In this document: in pieces, positions 33,296-42,331 of the stretch
Layout of the letters: each line of letters starts with the position of its first letter
How positions within the stretch are numbered: the stretch's first letter is position 1
NCBI GenBank assembly: GCA_031548025.1
Contig: JAVBRM010000032.1
Coordinates: 1 to 64,000, forward strand
Direction: 5' to 3'
From: UBA5239 sp031548025
Lineage (GTDB): Bacteria > Verrucomicrobiota > Lentisphaeria > Victivallales > Victivallaceae
DNA length: 64,000 nucleotides
The notes under the pieces: model-generated
Databases searched by the model: none
What the model was told of the DNA's origin: nothing
What the model saw: the letters and a program-made list of their open reading frames with translations, nothing else
Program-made: the position numbers and the translations under genes

Positions 33296-36200
33296 TTACC
33301 TCTCGCCCCGGCGCCGCCGGCTTCCGAACCCTCAACCGGATCAAATGTATCCAGCAAGAACTTGAACTTGCCGGAGTTCACCGGTTCGATCACTTTCTTG
33401 TAATAGTCCGGATCGATCGGGTCAACCATTTCCCAATTTTTCAATTTTAATGAACTGATTTCACGTCCGTTTTTCTCAAAGCCGCGAACTTTCCGCAAAC
33501 GCTCCAATCCGGCAGGGAACTTGACGCCTTCCGGTGCGGGAGAAGCCTTTTCGAAACCGCAGAAACGGAACGTATCTTCCGGCGAAAAGAACCAGACGTT
33601 CCGGTCGAAGTTAACAGTCGCGGTTTCCTTGGGCATAATATCAAGTTCGCCTCGAGACGCTTTGGCAAGAGCTTTCATGCGAATCTGGCCGATGAACAGA
33701 TTGTCATATACGGAAATCGTGCTGCCTTGCCGGATCGATGATATTTGAAAATTCCGAATGTTCGGCGCGTAAAAAGTATTGTTGGTAACCTGGAGATTGC
33801 CGATATGACCTCCGGCAATACCGGCCACGCCATCACAGAAAAGATTGTTATGAATGGTTATATCGCTGACATTTTTCAAGGCCACCAGATATTGGTAAGT
33901 GCCGTATCCGCTGAACACATTGTCTTTCAAAGAAATATGTTTCGAATTGACCAACTGCGCTTGCCCATATTCCATACCGGCGCGGTTGCTGAACAATTTA
34001 TTGCCGAAATTCTGAAACACCAGCCCCTCGACATTGATATATTCACAGCCTTCAATATACACCCCGCCCGGACGCAAATATTCCGAACCGTCAAGAACCA
34101 CACTTCCCGGCTTCTCCGCGCGAAAAGTGATCGGATGTCCGGGTAGACCGGATACCTGCGGGCACAACGTGTCCTGGTAAATGCCGGGAGCGATAATAAC
34201 CGTGTCACCGGGCCGGGCAATCCGGCCAGCTTCCGCAATACTGCTGACACGATGAGTTTTTGGACTCAATTTCAGCTCTGCCGGAGTGGTGAAACGCTGA
34301 ATATCCGTCACCAATTCCTGTGCATAACCGGGCTTCCCGGCTTTGGCAACCAGCCCGGCAATTCCCACAACCATGGCGTCTTTCGGAATTCGTATCCGGT
34401 AATAATATTCGGTTCCGGGTTTCAAATCAAGCAGGTTGACGCTATGGAATATTTCCCCCAAAGAATAATATTTCTGCTTGCATTCCGGTGTTTCCCCATA
34501 TTCCAGTACCGCCATCATCGGACGCACCGCCCACAAAGCGTCCTTGAGTCGCCACTCATTGCTTTGCTGGTTCGGAGTCGTCCAGCGGATCGTCGCCAGG
34601 GTCGGGTACAATGCTTCTATCTTGATCGAGTCAACCAAGGCTTCCGGCTGTTTGACCGGATGATCCAAGGCCCCAACTGCTACCGGTTGATTTTCCAAAC
34701 TGAAATCATTTTCGATTCCCCGGCACAAGACGATTTCTCTTCCCGAAACTTCGCTCCAATTCGTTTTGCCGTCGAACGTACAACGCCATATTTTGATATT
34801 ACCGGTTTTTTCAGCCGCAAAGTCCCCTTGTACCAATACGCGCTTGAGGTTGATATTCTTGCTTGAAGATATCTTCAAATCCGCCGTTTTCAGGTATTGG
34901 ACAGTTATATCTTCACACCCGGTCAACTCAATTCCGCCCTTCAACTCCACCGGCAATTGCGGCGTCGTACCGCTGACGGTTATCGGCCCCTGGATCTTCA
35001 AGATCAGTTTTTCTTCATAAACTCCCGGGTTCAAATACAAAGTCATTCCCGGCTTCAACTGTCCGGCAGCTTCCAGCAGTTTTCCCGGACTGGCAAACAC
35101 TACCGGAGCGGCCTCAGGATAGGCCCCCTTCCCCAAAAACGGGCTGTCCAGGCGCAAACGGAAATCATAAATTTCCGGAGCGCAGAATTTCGGATCTTCC
35201 TTCGGACGCTTGAAAATCAGATTGGATTCATTCGGGTTGGCTATATGACTCGGCTTCTCAAATGTATTGAATGAGTTGGTAACCGGCAGCCCCATATCGC
35301 TATAATTGAAACTATCGCATCCTATAACCACATTCCGCTCCGCCAGACGTTTACCGCTGGAGGCCTTGTAATAAAGCCCTATCCTTTCTCCGACGATGAC
35401 ATTTCCCACCGCGCTGACATTTTCAGCTCTGGAGTAGAATCTCAAACCATGAGTCGCGCCATCCACGATCAGATTATTCTCCGCCAGGCTGTTCCGGCAC
35501 TTGCTGCCGAAAAACAGTTGCGCCATTTCACTGTAGCCCTCGGATATATTCCGGCTGAAATATGAATTTCGCACAATCGTGTCACGACATTCGTTGGTAA
35601 TATTGACTCCGCCGGAATTGAACTCAAAATTACAGTTCTCGATCACCAGTTTGTTCGTGCGAAATGTCCGGATGGCCGCCGCCAGCGCCGACAAACGCGG
35701 AGTCCGGTGCGCCGAACCGCAAAAAGTCAGGTTCCGCACCGTCAATTGATCAGCCCCGTCAAACACCCACAAATGACCGGAATGGATCGTGAATTTGAGC
35801 TGATGATTTTCCGGAGCCTGCCCGTCGGAAGTATGAATGTAAATTTTTTTATTTTTCGAATCGTAAAGATATGTCCCCCGGAACTTTTCCATATCGTCGA
35901 CACTCGGGGCCTTTTGCAGAATCCGCCGGGTATTCAGTTCGATTATGCCGATGATTTCCCGCCCACAATCAGTTTCATACACAAAACGTTGGCCGGAAAC
36001 CGGACGCCATTCTAATTTCCCCACATCACCCCATGCGGTGATAACCGACAGATTCCGGTGTTCTCCCTGAATTGTCACCGGTCCCTGCAATGAAATCTTT
36101 TCCTTTTCCGGCGGATACTCGCCCATCAGCAAAGTCAAGGTGTCACCGCCCTTCAGAACCTTGGCCGCGCCGCCGATCGTCTTGAATGGAGCCTCCCTGG

Positions 36201-36297
36201 TTCCCGGATTCGCATCCTTACCCTGCGGAGCCATAAAATATTCCACGGCACTCCCCTGAACACATAGACATAAAAGCAAAATCATCGTTCGCATCAT
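33292..36297 (-). CDS. Secreted beta-helix protein with internal fibronectin-like domain
   Basis: Secreted protein of 1001 residues. A signal peptide (MMRTMILLLCLCVQGSAVEY) precedes a first right-handed beta-helix (about 20-500) that begins FMAPQGKDANPGTREAPFKTIGGA, a DUF1565/pectate-lyase-type start. A fibronectin-like sandwich (about 550-680, ATIRWTTP, GTEYYYRI) follows, then a second beta-helix (about 690-900) with many N-rich turns. Such folds occur in polysaccharide lyases (PL6 and relatives). Catalytic residues cannot be assigned from this reading. It is behind the pilin by 18 bp in cassette D. Confidence 0.75.
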   Translation of the reverse strand: MMRTMILLLCLCVQGSAVEYFMAPQGKDANPGTREAPFKTIGGAAKVLKGGDTLTLLMGEYPPEKEKISLQGPVTIQGEHRNLSVITAWGDVGKLEWRPVSGQRFVYETDCGREIIGIIELNTRRILQKAPSVDDMEKFRGTYLYDSKNKKIYIHTSDGQAPENHQLKFTIHSGHLWVFDGADQLTVRNLTFCGSAHRTPRLSALAAAIRTFRTNKLVIENCNFEFNSGGVNITNECRDTIVRNSYFSRNISEGYSEMAQLFFGSKCRNSLAENNLIVDGATHGLRFYSRAENVSAVGNVIVGERIGLYYKASSGKRLAERNVVIGCDSFNYSDMGLPVTNSFNTFEKPSHIANPNESNLIFKRPKEDPKFCAPEIYDFRLRLDSPFLGKGAYPEAAPVVFASPGKLLEAAGQLKPGMTLYLNPGVYEEKLILKIQGPITVSGTTPQLPVELKGGIELTGCEDITVQYLKTADLKISSSKNINLKRVLVQGDFAAEKTGNIKIWRCTFDGKTNWSEVSGREIVLCRGIENDFSLENQPVAVGALDHPVKQPEALVDSIKIEALYPTLATIRWTTPNQQSNEWRLKDALWAVRPMMAVLEYGETPECKQKYYSLGEIFHSVNLLDLKPGTEYYYRIRIPKDAMVVGIAGLVAKAGKPGYAQELVTDIQRFTTPAELKLSPKTHRVSSIAEAGRIARPGDTVIIAPGIYQDTLCPQVSGLPGHPITFRAEKPGSVVLDGSEYLRPGGVYIEGCEYINVEGLVFQNFGNKLFSNRAGMEYGQAQLVNSKHISLKDNVFSGYGTYQYLVALKNVSDITIHNNLFCDGVAGIAGGHIGNLQVTNNTFYAPNIRNFQISSIRQGSTISVYDNLFIGQIRMKALAKASRGELDIMPKETATVNFDRNVWFFSPEDTFRFCGFEKASPAPEGVKFPAGLERLRKVRGFEKNGREISSLKLKNWEMVDPIDPDYYKKVIEPVNSGKFKFLLDTFDPVEGSEAGGAGARGK

Positions 36298-36315
36298 TTC
36301 TCTTATTCCTTCATA

Positions 36316-36996
36316 TTAATAGTCTTGTTTCCAATACATTGTATTACCGTCTGCGGCCAGAGTGCTATACTTGGGAACCTCATCGCGCCCTCTGACTTCA
36401 ACATGTCCATCGACAAACGCCTGATTGGCAGTTCGGAAATGCCGAAATGCCATAGTAGTCCAACCATCGCAATAACCGCCGCGCCGTGTAGTGGTATTAT
36501 GCCATCCGTCAATACCGGCTGGAGTAATCATCATACGGCCTGAAGGATTACGGACATCTTTCATGTTCTCGGCATTCCCCCTGCATAGATTGGCATTGAT
36601 TCCGTAGCTGGAGTTCGGGTTTGCATTTGGCGTCCCGGTCCCCCACACGGCAATCCTGTTTCCATAGCCTCCGCCCTCCGTGCATAATGAAATCGGCGGC
36701 GTAATCTTGTTGTCTAAATAGGATTTTGATACCCCCACATAGTCGGCAATCCCTCCTTTATCCGATGCGGTATAAAGGTTATTGCTGACATTGGTTCCCT
36801 CCGGTCCATACGATTGATAATCTTCGCCATAAGCTTGAACTCCGCGGGCGATTTCACGGACTTTTCCCTGACAGGCGGTTTGCCTGGCTTTGCCTCTGGC
36901 ACGACTCAAGGCCGGCAATAGCATCGCTGCGAGTATCGCTATAATAGCAATGACTACTAGAAGCTCGACAAGTGTAAATTTAGTTCGTCTCAACAT
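36316..36996 (-). CDS. Pseudopilin-like secreted protein (cassette D)
   Basis: Protein of 226 residues, start MLRRTKFTLVELLVVIAIIAILAAMLLPALSRARGKAR, C-terminal FRHFRTANQAFVDGHVEVR. A longer frame reaches 37077, but its extra part overlaps the GntR coding region and contains no leader. The ATG at 36996 overlaps the GntR stop by one base (TGATG) and is chosen. A coupling to the regulator follows from the overlap. Confidence 0.85.
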   Translation of the reverse strand: MLRRTKFTLVELLVVIAIIAILAAMLLPALSRARGKARQTACQGKVREIARGVQAYGEDYQSYGPEGTNVSNNLYTASDKGGIADYVGVSKSYLDNKITPPISLCTEGGGYGNRIAVWGTGTPNANPNSSYGINANLCRGNAENMKDVRNPSGRMMITPAGIDGWHNTTTRRGGYCDGWTTMAFRHFRTANQAFVDGHVEVRGRDEVPKYSTLAADGNTMYWKQDY

Positions 36997-38084
36997 CACT
37001 CTGTCTCCTGATTGGGTATATGTTTTATGTAAGGAACTTTGAAGCATCCCGGCTGAAATGAATCGTTTCCGATCCATTCCAGCAGCTTCCGGTGCGCCAT
37101 ATCCGCCACCTGGCGATGCGGTTTTGTAAATCCGCGGTAATGCTCAAGCGTTTTCAAGACTCCGGGGGAAGCGTCAAAAGGATGCAGGTCCACGCAACGC
37201 AATTCGATTTGCGGAAACATTTTTTCTCCACAGATACGCCGCATTTTTTCCAACTCCAGAACCGAATGGCCGATGGCGCAAACCACCGCGCTGCAGTCCC
37301 GGGTCCGGCCCGGATAATCCTCCAGCAACTCCGCCATATCGACTCCGCTTCCCTCATAATGCTCGACATTAAAAATCCATGCCGGCTCCATTTCGATACG
37401 CTTGTCATGACACGCCCGCATAAATCCACGGGTACGGCGGCGAAACCCGGTATCCAGCTTCGGCCGGTTCAACTTACCGCCGATAAACGCAATTCGTCGA
37501 TGTCCGGCCTCGATCAATTCATTGGTACAGTCGTACGCCGCCTGCTCGTCGTCGGCCATCACGGTATTGACTCCGGGATAATCCAAACGGGACTCCATGG
37601 TAATATGCGGCTTGCCGGCATCGGCAATTTTCATCAGAATGTCTTTGGAATCATTCAAATTCATGACCATGACGCCATCCATATCCATAAATGCGTCATC
37701 ATCCTCTTTCAACAACTGCACGTTCATACCGTCCTGCAGGAAATGATGCAGCAGCATTTGAAATTCATTGGTCTGATTCCCCAGGCCATACGCATTCAGC
37801 AGCGGATCGCCGGCCACGCCTCCGGATAAATTCACCACCACTCCGATTTTCAGATTGACCTTAACCAGTTCGGCGGCATTCTCGGTAATCACCGTACCGC
37901 TGTGTTTCCGCCGGACAATCAGCCCTTCCTGCTCGAGTTGATCCAGAGCACTGCGCAAAGTCTTGCGGGAAACTCCCAACTGTTCCGACAAATCAACCTC
38001 CTTCGGCAGCTTATCCCCGGGGACAAATTGCTTCAGCTTGATCTGCTTTTTCAGCTTTTCCGAAACTTGTGAATAGATCGTCAT
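36996..38084 (-). CDS. GntR-type regulator with LacI-like sensor (cassette D)
   Basis: Regulator of 362 residues. A winged helix-turn-helix of GntR type (about 1-70, FVPGDKLPKEVDLSEQLGVSRKTLRSALDQLEQEGLIV) is joined to a LacI-like sugar-sensor domain, the architecture of AraR. An earlier ATG at 38102 falls on the expected transcription start of the promoter at 38111-38139, so the ATG at 38084 is preferred. The stop overlaps the pilin start. It heads cassette D and probably represses it until sugar is sensed. Confidence 0.82.
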   Translation of the reverse strand: MTIYSQVSEKLKKQIKLKQFVPGDKLPKEVDLSEQLGVSRKTLRSALDQLEQEGLIVRRKHSGTVITENAAELVKVNLKIGVVVNLSGGVAGDPLLNAYGLGNQTNEFQMLLHHFLQDGMNVQLLKEDDDAFMDMDGVMVMNLNDSKDILMKIADAGKPHITMESRLDYPGVNTVMADDEQAAYDCTNELIEAGHRRIAFIGGKLNRPKLDTGFRRRTRGFMRACHDKRIEMEPAWIFNVEHYEGSGVDMAELLEDYPGRTRDCSAVVCAIGHSVLELEKMRRICGEKMFPQIELRCVDLHPFDASPGVLKTLEHYRGFTKPHRQVADMAHRKLLEWIGNDSFQPGCFKVPYIKHIPNQETE

Positions 38085-38110
38085 TTCATTAAGTATCCTC
38101 ATGGTTACTT

Positions 38111-38139
38111 ATTATACAACCATTAAATTTATTTGTCAA
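38111..38139 (-). promoter_or_regulatory. Consensus sigma-70-like promoter of cassette D GntR
   Basis: On the minus strand TTGACA (38134-38139) and TATAAT (38111-38116) are 17 bp apart, a perfect consensus. It should drive GntR, pilin, beta-helix and oxidoreductase. Confidence 0.85.
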
Positions 38140-38183
38140 CAGGCCAAAGGCTATTTTCCCACAAAAAAATTGGAATCAAGACA

Positions 38184-38240
38184 TCGGGATGCCCTATCGC
38201 CTCTCCCCCCTTTCCTCTTTCCTCTTTCCTCTTTCCCCTC
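38184..38240. repeat. Hairpin-like/pyrimidine tract, copy 2
   Basis: CGGGATGCCCTATCGCCTC followed by a C/T stretch with three and a half TTTCCTC heptamers (38211-38237), directly before the stop of the DUF4276-like gene on the minus strand. The first part matches 32058-32076 closely. In copy 2 the left stem arm is changed, so the hairpin is weaker. Confidence 0.65.
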
Positions 38241-38933
38241 TCAAGGATTCAGTTTCGAAACTTCGGCCAGGTCTTCGAGGGTGGTCAGCCAGTCGTTGAA
38301 ATGTTTGCACTCGCGACGAATTTTCGTCAGCCCGATATCCTGGGCGATCAGCACTCCGCACAGGGGTTTCTGGTAGGCGGAGCCGAAAAGCCTGCGGAGC
38401 CGGTGCGACGGCGCGGTAACCGGGCTGTTGTTGATGTATTCCGGAGTCGGATAGGATTCGCGGATCTTCACCAGCTCTTCCAGATGCGGCCGGGAGTCGA
38501 CATTGGGAGAAATCATCGCGGGATCGCTGAACAGCAACGCTTCGAATTCATGAACTTGCAGATAGGGAATAAAGTGCCCGGTATCGATAAATATTTCCAA
38601 GCGGTCGTTCATGCCGCGCAGCGACTGGCTCATCGAACGCTCGATATGTTCGGCCCACTTGAGCGGATCGGGGTATTTTCCGCCGTGTTTGCCGGGGGTA
38701 TTCTCCGGCAGACCGTATAAATCCAGCATGGTGGTGCAGTAAGAAGTGGGATCGTCGTAAATACACCCGGCGATCTCATCACGGACGCGCTCCCATCCCC
38801 ATTTGGTCACCCCGTGCAGGAGATTGAAGTGAAAACGCAGCCCTTTCGGGTAAAAATACGGCCCGAGCACCCGCTTGACAAAATCCCGTTCAGTTTCACC
38901 TTCGACCACGACCTGAACTTCCACAAAACTCAT
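38241..38933 (-). CDS. DUF4276-like (TOPRIM-like) protein
   Basis: Protein of 230 residues with features of DUF4276/TOPRIM-like proteins: an acidic N-terminal VVEGETERDFVKRVL (E11), a strand ending MLDLYGLP (D71) and HEFEALLFSDP (H128, E129, E131, D137). TOPRIM domains bind metal and often cut nucleic acid. It overlaps the AAA ATPase stop by 4 bp (ATGA). ATPase plus TOPRIM-like nuclease pairs are known in phage defence (OLD, PARIS), but the partner in PARIS is a different DUF, so function here is inference. Confidence 0.72.
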   Translation of the reverse strand: MSFVEVQVVVEGETERDFVKRVLGPYFYPKGLRFHFNLLHGVTKWGWERVRDEIAGCIYDDPTSYCTTMLDLYGLPENTPGKHGGKYPDPLKWAEHIERSMSQSLRGMNDRLEIFIDTGHFIPYLQVHEFEALLFSDPAMISPNVDSRPHLEELVKIRESYPTPEYINNSPVTAPSHRLRRLFGSAYQKPLCGVLIAQDIGLTKIRRECKHFNDWLTTLEDLAEVSKLNP

Positions 38934-40024
38934 GGCCGCCCTCCGAACAGATCCTTGTCCCAGATATCGCCGAGTTTATAATTTTCCAGCCATTTTTCGA
39001 GGGACTTGCTGTCCAGCCGGTGAAATTCACTGCAAAAATGTTGTTCGTCGTCGACCAGCCTTTCCAGTACCACCACATCTTCCGGCGTGAACTCGTCGAC
39101 CAGAGTCTTGGACTGAGTCGCCAGGATGATCTGTGAATTGGCGGAGGCCGCCTTGATCATGGCGCCCAACATCCGGACGGCGGCGGGATGCAATCCCAGT
39201 TCCGGCTCGTCGACCAGGATCAGACGCGGTTGCATTTCCGCCGGTTGCATCAGCAGAGTCGCCAGAGCGGCGAAACGCAGCGAACCGTCGGAGAAATAGG
39301 TAGAGCTGAAACGCGCATTCGACGACACTTCATGCCAGTCCAGACGGTTCTGCTCCTGGTTCAAACGGAGCGGCTCCAATTCAAAGTCTTTGAAATAAGG
39401 CATGATCAACTGAATCGTCCGGACAATCCGGCGGTAACTCTGCGGCGAACGTTCCTTGATTACCAGCAGATATGGCGCGAGGTTGGCGCCGTCGCCCAAC
39501 AGGCAAAGATTGTCGTGGATATAATGAGGCGGCCGCATTTTCGAAGTTTCGTGGAACTGAAAAACCTGCCAGTTTTTCAGCAGGTCACCGGTTCGGCGGC
39601 ATAATTTATTGCGCAGCTTGTTGCCGGAATCGTGATACAGATGCGATTCTAAGTGTCCGGCCCCCAGTTGATAGTTTTTCCCATCCTGAACAATTTTTTC
39701 TTCCACAAACACCAACCCGCCGTCACTGTTCTGCTTCAGGATAAATGAATACTGGATATTCTCGCCGCCGAGCTCCAGATGCAGTTCACAATCGATGCCG
39801 TAATTGTTGTTGCCGTAAAAGAAGAATCCCGGAAAAGTCCCTTGCAGTCCGGCATATTCCTGCAGCCGGCAGCCGCTGATGGCCTCCAGCATCTTGAAGA
39901 AATTGACGAAATTGGACTTGCCGGCGCCGTTGGCTCCGATCATCACGTTCAAGTTGGTCATTACCAGGTCGAGTTGCTGAATCGACTTGAAATTCTTCAA
40001 CTTGATTTTTTTCAGATAATCCAT
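38930..40024 (-). CDS. AAA/SMC-like ATPase (RecF/OLD type)
   Basis: ATPase of 364 residues. Walker A is GANGAGKSN (30-38), the signature is SDGSLRFAALATLL (about 245-258), Walker B is LILVDEPELGLHP (E273) and LATQSKTLVDEF is the switch region. This is the AAA_21/OLD-type ABC ATPase fold without a coiled coil. It starts 3 bp after the phosphatase stop and overlaps the DUF4276-like gene, so the three genes form one operon. A DNA-end or phage sensor is a likely role, but this is inference. Confidence 0.85.
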   Translation of the reverse strand: MDYLKKIKLKNFKSIQQLDLVMTNLNVMIGANGAGKSNFVNFFKMLEAISGCRLQEYAGLQGTFPGFFFYGNNNYGIDCELHLELGGENIQYSFILKQNSDGGLVFVEEKIVQDGKNYQLGAGHLESHLYHDSGNKLRNKLCRRTGDLLKNWQVFQFHETSKMRPPHYIHDNLCLLGDGANLAPYLLVIKERSPQSYRRIVRTIQLIMPYFKDFELEPLRLNQEQNRLDWHEVSSNARFSSTYFSDGSLRFAALATLLMQPAEMQPRLILVDEPELGLHPAAVRMLGAMIKAASANSQIILATQSKTLVDEFTPEDVVVLERLVDDEQHFCSEFHRLDSKSLEKWLENYKLGDIWDKDLFGGRP

Positions 40025-40027
40025 AAC

Positions 40028-41464
40028 TCAGTTTTCCGTATTTTCATAAGGAGCGGAAATAATCACCATGGTCTGGTCGTCGCTGAGGTTTTCCGGATCG
40101 GCCTCAAATGCCTCGACGTCAGCCAGGATGGCCTCCAACACTTCCTTAGGCGATTTTTTCTGCAGCTCAACTTCCTTGAAAACCCGTTTCAGACGGTCGA
40201 TTCCATATTCTTCTTCTTCCCGGCTCAGAGCCTCGGTAATCCCGTCGGTAAACAGCAGGAATGTCGTCCCCGGCTCAAACTCCATGCATATGGAGTCGAA
40301 CTTGGCAAACTCCGACGGCAAAATCCCCAGTGCCGTACCGTCCGGATTGACACAGCGGAGGTGGTTGCGGACAAATGAGATCATTTCGGTATGTCCTGCC
40401 CGGCAATATTCGATCAGCGAATTGCGTTTGTCGATCAGACAACAGGCCAGGGTCACGAAAAGGTCGTCGTCCGAATCCCGGTAGAGGTTCCGGTTAAGCT
40501 CGTGCATCAACTCTTCAAGCGTGGTGAAATGGTTGACAATCGACCGGATAAAACTCCGGGTCATCGCCATCAACATACAGGCGGGAACGCCCTTTCCGCA
40601 AGCATCGGCAATCACCACCAGCAGCCGGTCGTCGTCAATGGCGATGAAATCATAAAAATCACCGCTGACCTCTTTGGCCGGGCGCGAAGCCGCTTCGATC
40701 TGAAACTTACCCCATTCCGGGAATTCCCTGGGAATCAATGAGGCCTGGAGACGCCGGGCGAAATGAAGCTCCTGGTTGATACGCTGCTGTTCGCTCAGAT
40801 TGTTGTACGCCTTGACTACGTTCTGAGTCAAAATTACCTGCGGCGAAATACCGCGAAGCCGGTTAAACTGTTCCGCCGTAAACGGTTCGCCGTTCTTTGA
40901 GTTCACCGCGCAGATTACTCCGGTCAGCACCGCGTCGCGTACCAGCGGCACGATGATTACGGATTTGACGGAGTCGGCATTTGAGCCGAATTCTTCCAGC
41001 CGCGGGTCATTTTCAGCGCGTTCGATCAAAAGCGGCTCATGCCGGGCGGCGGCTTCTCCGATCAGCCCTTCATTGAGCCTGATACTCTCGCGGCGCAACA
41101 GATCGATGATATATTTGGGCTTGGTCATGATATAACCGGTCCCGCCGTGAACCAGCGGATAAGCCCCGGAAATCCCCAGCACTTTCAACCGCTCATCCAC
41201 CCAGCCGTAAATACAGGTGGATTCCGCTTCGATCATGTCCGCGATATAACGGGCGGTAATCGCCATTGAGTCATCAATGTCCCCGATCCGCTTCAAGCTG
41301 CGGGCGAAATGGTTAAGAAAATTGCTGACCTCCGCCTTCTGATGCATCAGTTCGCGCAATTTATCCAACAATCCGAATACCCGGTTGTACTGGAATGACA
41401 TCAAAATCGCCATTACCAGTACCACCAGTATAAATATTACAATTACCGTTATCGGTATAAACAT
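40028..41464 (-). CDS. Membrane-anchored GAF-SpoIIE (PP2C-type) phosphatase
   Basis: Protein of 478 residues. An N-terminal transmembrane helix (1-22) leads to a GAF-type sensor domain (about 55-215) and a SpoIIE/RsbU PP2C phosphatase domain (about 240-470). Metal-binding acidic residues are visible: D269/D272 in SGDFYDF, D287 in IADACGKG, D407 in FTDGITEA and D462/D463 in SDDQT. RsbU-type proteins dephosphorylate anti-anti-sigma factors in partner-switching stress control. No anti-sigma or STAS gene is nearby. It stands 3 bp ahead of the ATPase, so it may be part of the same system. Confidence 0.85.
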   Translation of the reverse strand: MFIPITVIVIFILVVLVMAILMSFQYNRVFGLLDKLRELMHQKAEVSNFLNHFARSLKRIGDIDDSMAITARYIADMIEAESTCIYGWVDERLKVLGISGAYPLVHGGTGYIMTKPKYIIDLLRRESIRLNEGLIGEAAARHEPLLIERAENDPRLEEFGSNADSVKSVIIVPLVRDAVLTGVICAVNSKNGEPFTAEQFNRLRGISPQVILTQNVVKAYNNLSEQQRINQELHFARRLQASLIPREFPEWGKFQIEAASRPAKEVSGDFYDFIAIDDDRLLVVIADACGKGVPACMLMAMTRSFIRSIVNHFTTLEELMHELNRNLYRDSDDDLFVTLACCLIDKRNSLIEYCRAGHTEMISFVRNHLRCVNPDGTALGILPSEFAKFDSICMEFEPGTTFLLFTDGITEALSREEEEYGIDRLKRVFKEVELQKKSPKEVLEAILADVEAFEADPENLSDDQTMVIISAPYENTEN

Positions 41465-41500
41465 TTAGCCATCCTGAAAAAACTTTAAAAATATCGACTT

Positions 41501-41671
41501 GAGCCAGTTTCAAGAATACTTTTGGGAGATTCTTTTGATGATTCAGCGAGTAATTTTGAAGATTTTGAGATGCTTCAGCGTAGCAGCGCTACGTTAAAAG
41601 CAGCTCAAGGTTTTCAAAATTACCGCTAAAGCCCAAAAGAGCCCCAAAATATTTTTGAAATTGGCTCACTC
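41501..41671. repeat. 171-bp imperfect inverted repeat (hairpin)
   Basis: Two arms of about 80 bp match over most of their length around the centre CGTAGCAGCGCTACG (41579-41593). An 11-base exact match is GTAATTTTGAA (left arm) with TTCAAAATTAC (right arm). It holds no gene and lies upstream of the phosphatase operon and downstream of the chagasin-like gene. It might be a MITE-like element or a structured RNA. No flanking duplication is obvious. Confidence 0.7.
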
Positions 41672-41740
41672 TATAAACTGCCTCCTGAACCCTCAAAAAT
41701 CAAACGAAAAATCAAATTCTTAATAAAAAAATCCGCAATA

Positions 41741-42142
41741 TCAGTTCGGCAGTACATAAATCGTATAGTTTGCCCTCTGAACCGGCTCAACATCTTTTTC
41801 CCAGGGACGGACGTAAATCATTTCCAACTCCCCTTTTCCCGGGGCAGTTCCTTCGATCACCACCCGCCGCATTCCGGGTACGCCGACCATCCCATTTTTT
41901 GATTCCGGCGGAATGAATTTATTCTCCAAAATATTGAATACGCGCAGATCGCAGAGAAAAATCTGCCAGTTATAACCGGTAGTGGGATTTTCTTCCAGAG
42001 TGATGACATATTTTTCGCCCGGACGTAAACGGATTTCGTTGCCGGCTCCGCTCCCGAATTCACTCCCGGCCCCCGACTGTTTACAACCCGCCACAAACAT
42101 CAACAACGGCAAGGCCGCCAATAACATAAACTGTTTCACCAT
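41741..42142 (-). CDS. Chagasin-like (I42) peptidase-inhibitor lipoprotein
   Basis: Protein of 133 residues. The start is a lipoprotein signal with lipobox FVAGC (C20), so it is probably membrane-anchored. The mature part carries the chagasin loops: NPTTGYNW (52-59), VPGMRRVVIEG and VRPWEKD (about 111-117). I42 inhibitors block papain-type cysteine peptidases. An upstream Met at 42196 exists, but the Met at 42142 has GGAGG upstream and a proper signal, so it is chosen. It stands alone. Confidence 0.8.
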   Translation of the reverse strand: MVKQFMLLAALPLLMFVAGCKQSGAGSEFGSGAGNEIRLRPGEKYVITLEENPTTGYNWQIFLCDLRVFNILENKFIPPESKNGMVGVPGMRRVVIEGTAPGKGELEMIYVRPWEKDVEPVQRANYTIYVLPN

Positions 42143-42331
42143 TTCATAATCCTCCTGTTTCCATCCATAATCTATCATGGATAATAAAAAAATCAATAAA
42201 AAAAGTAAACTTGCCTCCGGGCGTGGCCGTCCATTTAAACCTTTTTTAATTATGGGATACCTGAGTAGTTTTTCTCTGAGTGCGGTGTTATATTGTTTTG
42301 AGAAAGAACCAGTCAGATCGGAGCAATAAAT

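Noticed and set aside
38241..40024. Naming the ATPase/DUF4276 pair as PARIS
   Set aside because: PARIS uses an AAA15-type ATPase with a DUF4435-type partner; the partner here looks like DUF4276, and identity cannot be settled without a profile search.
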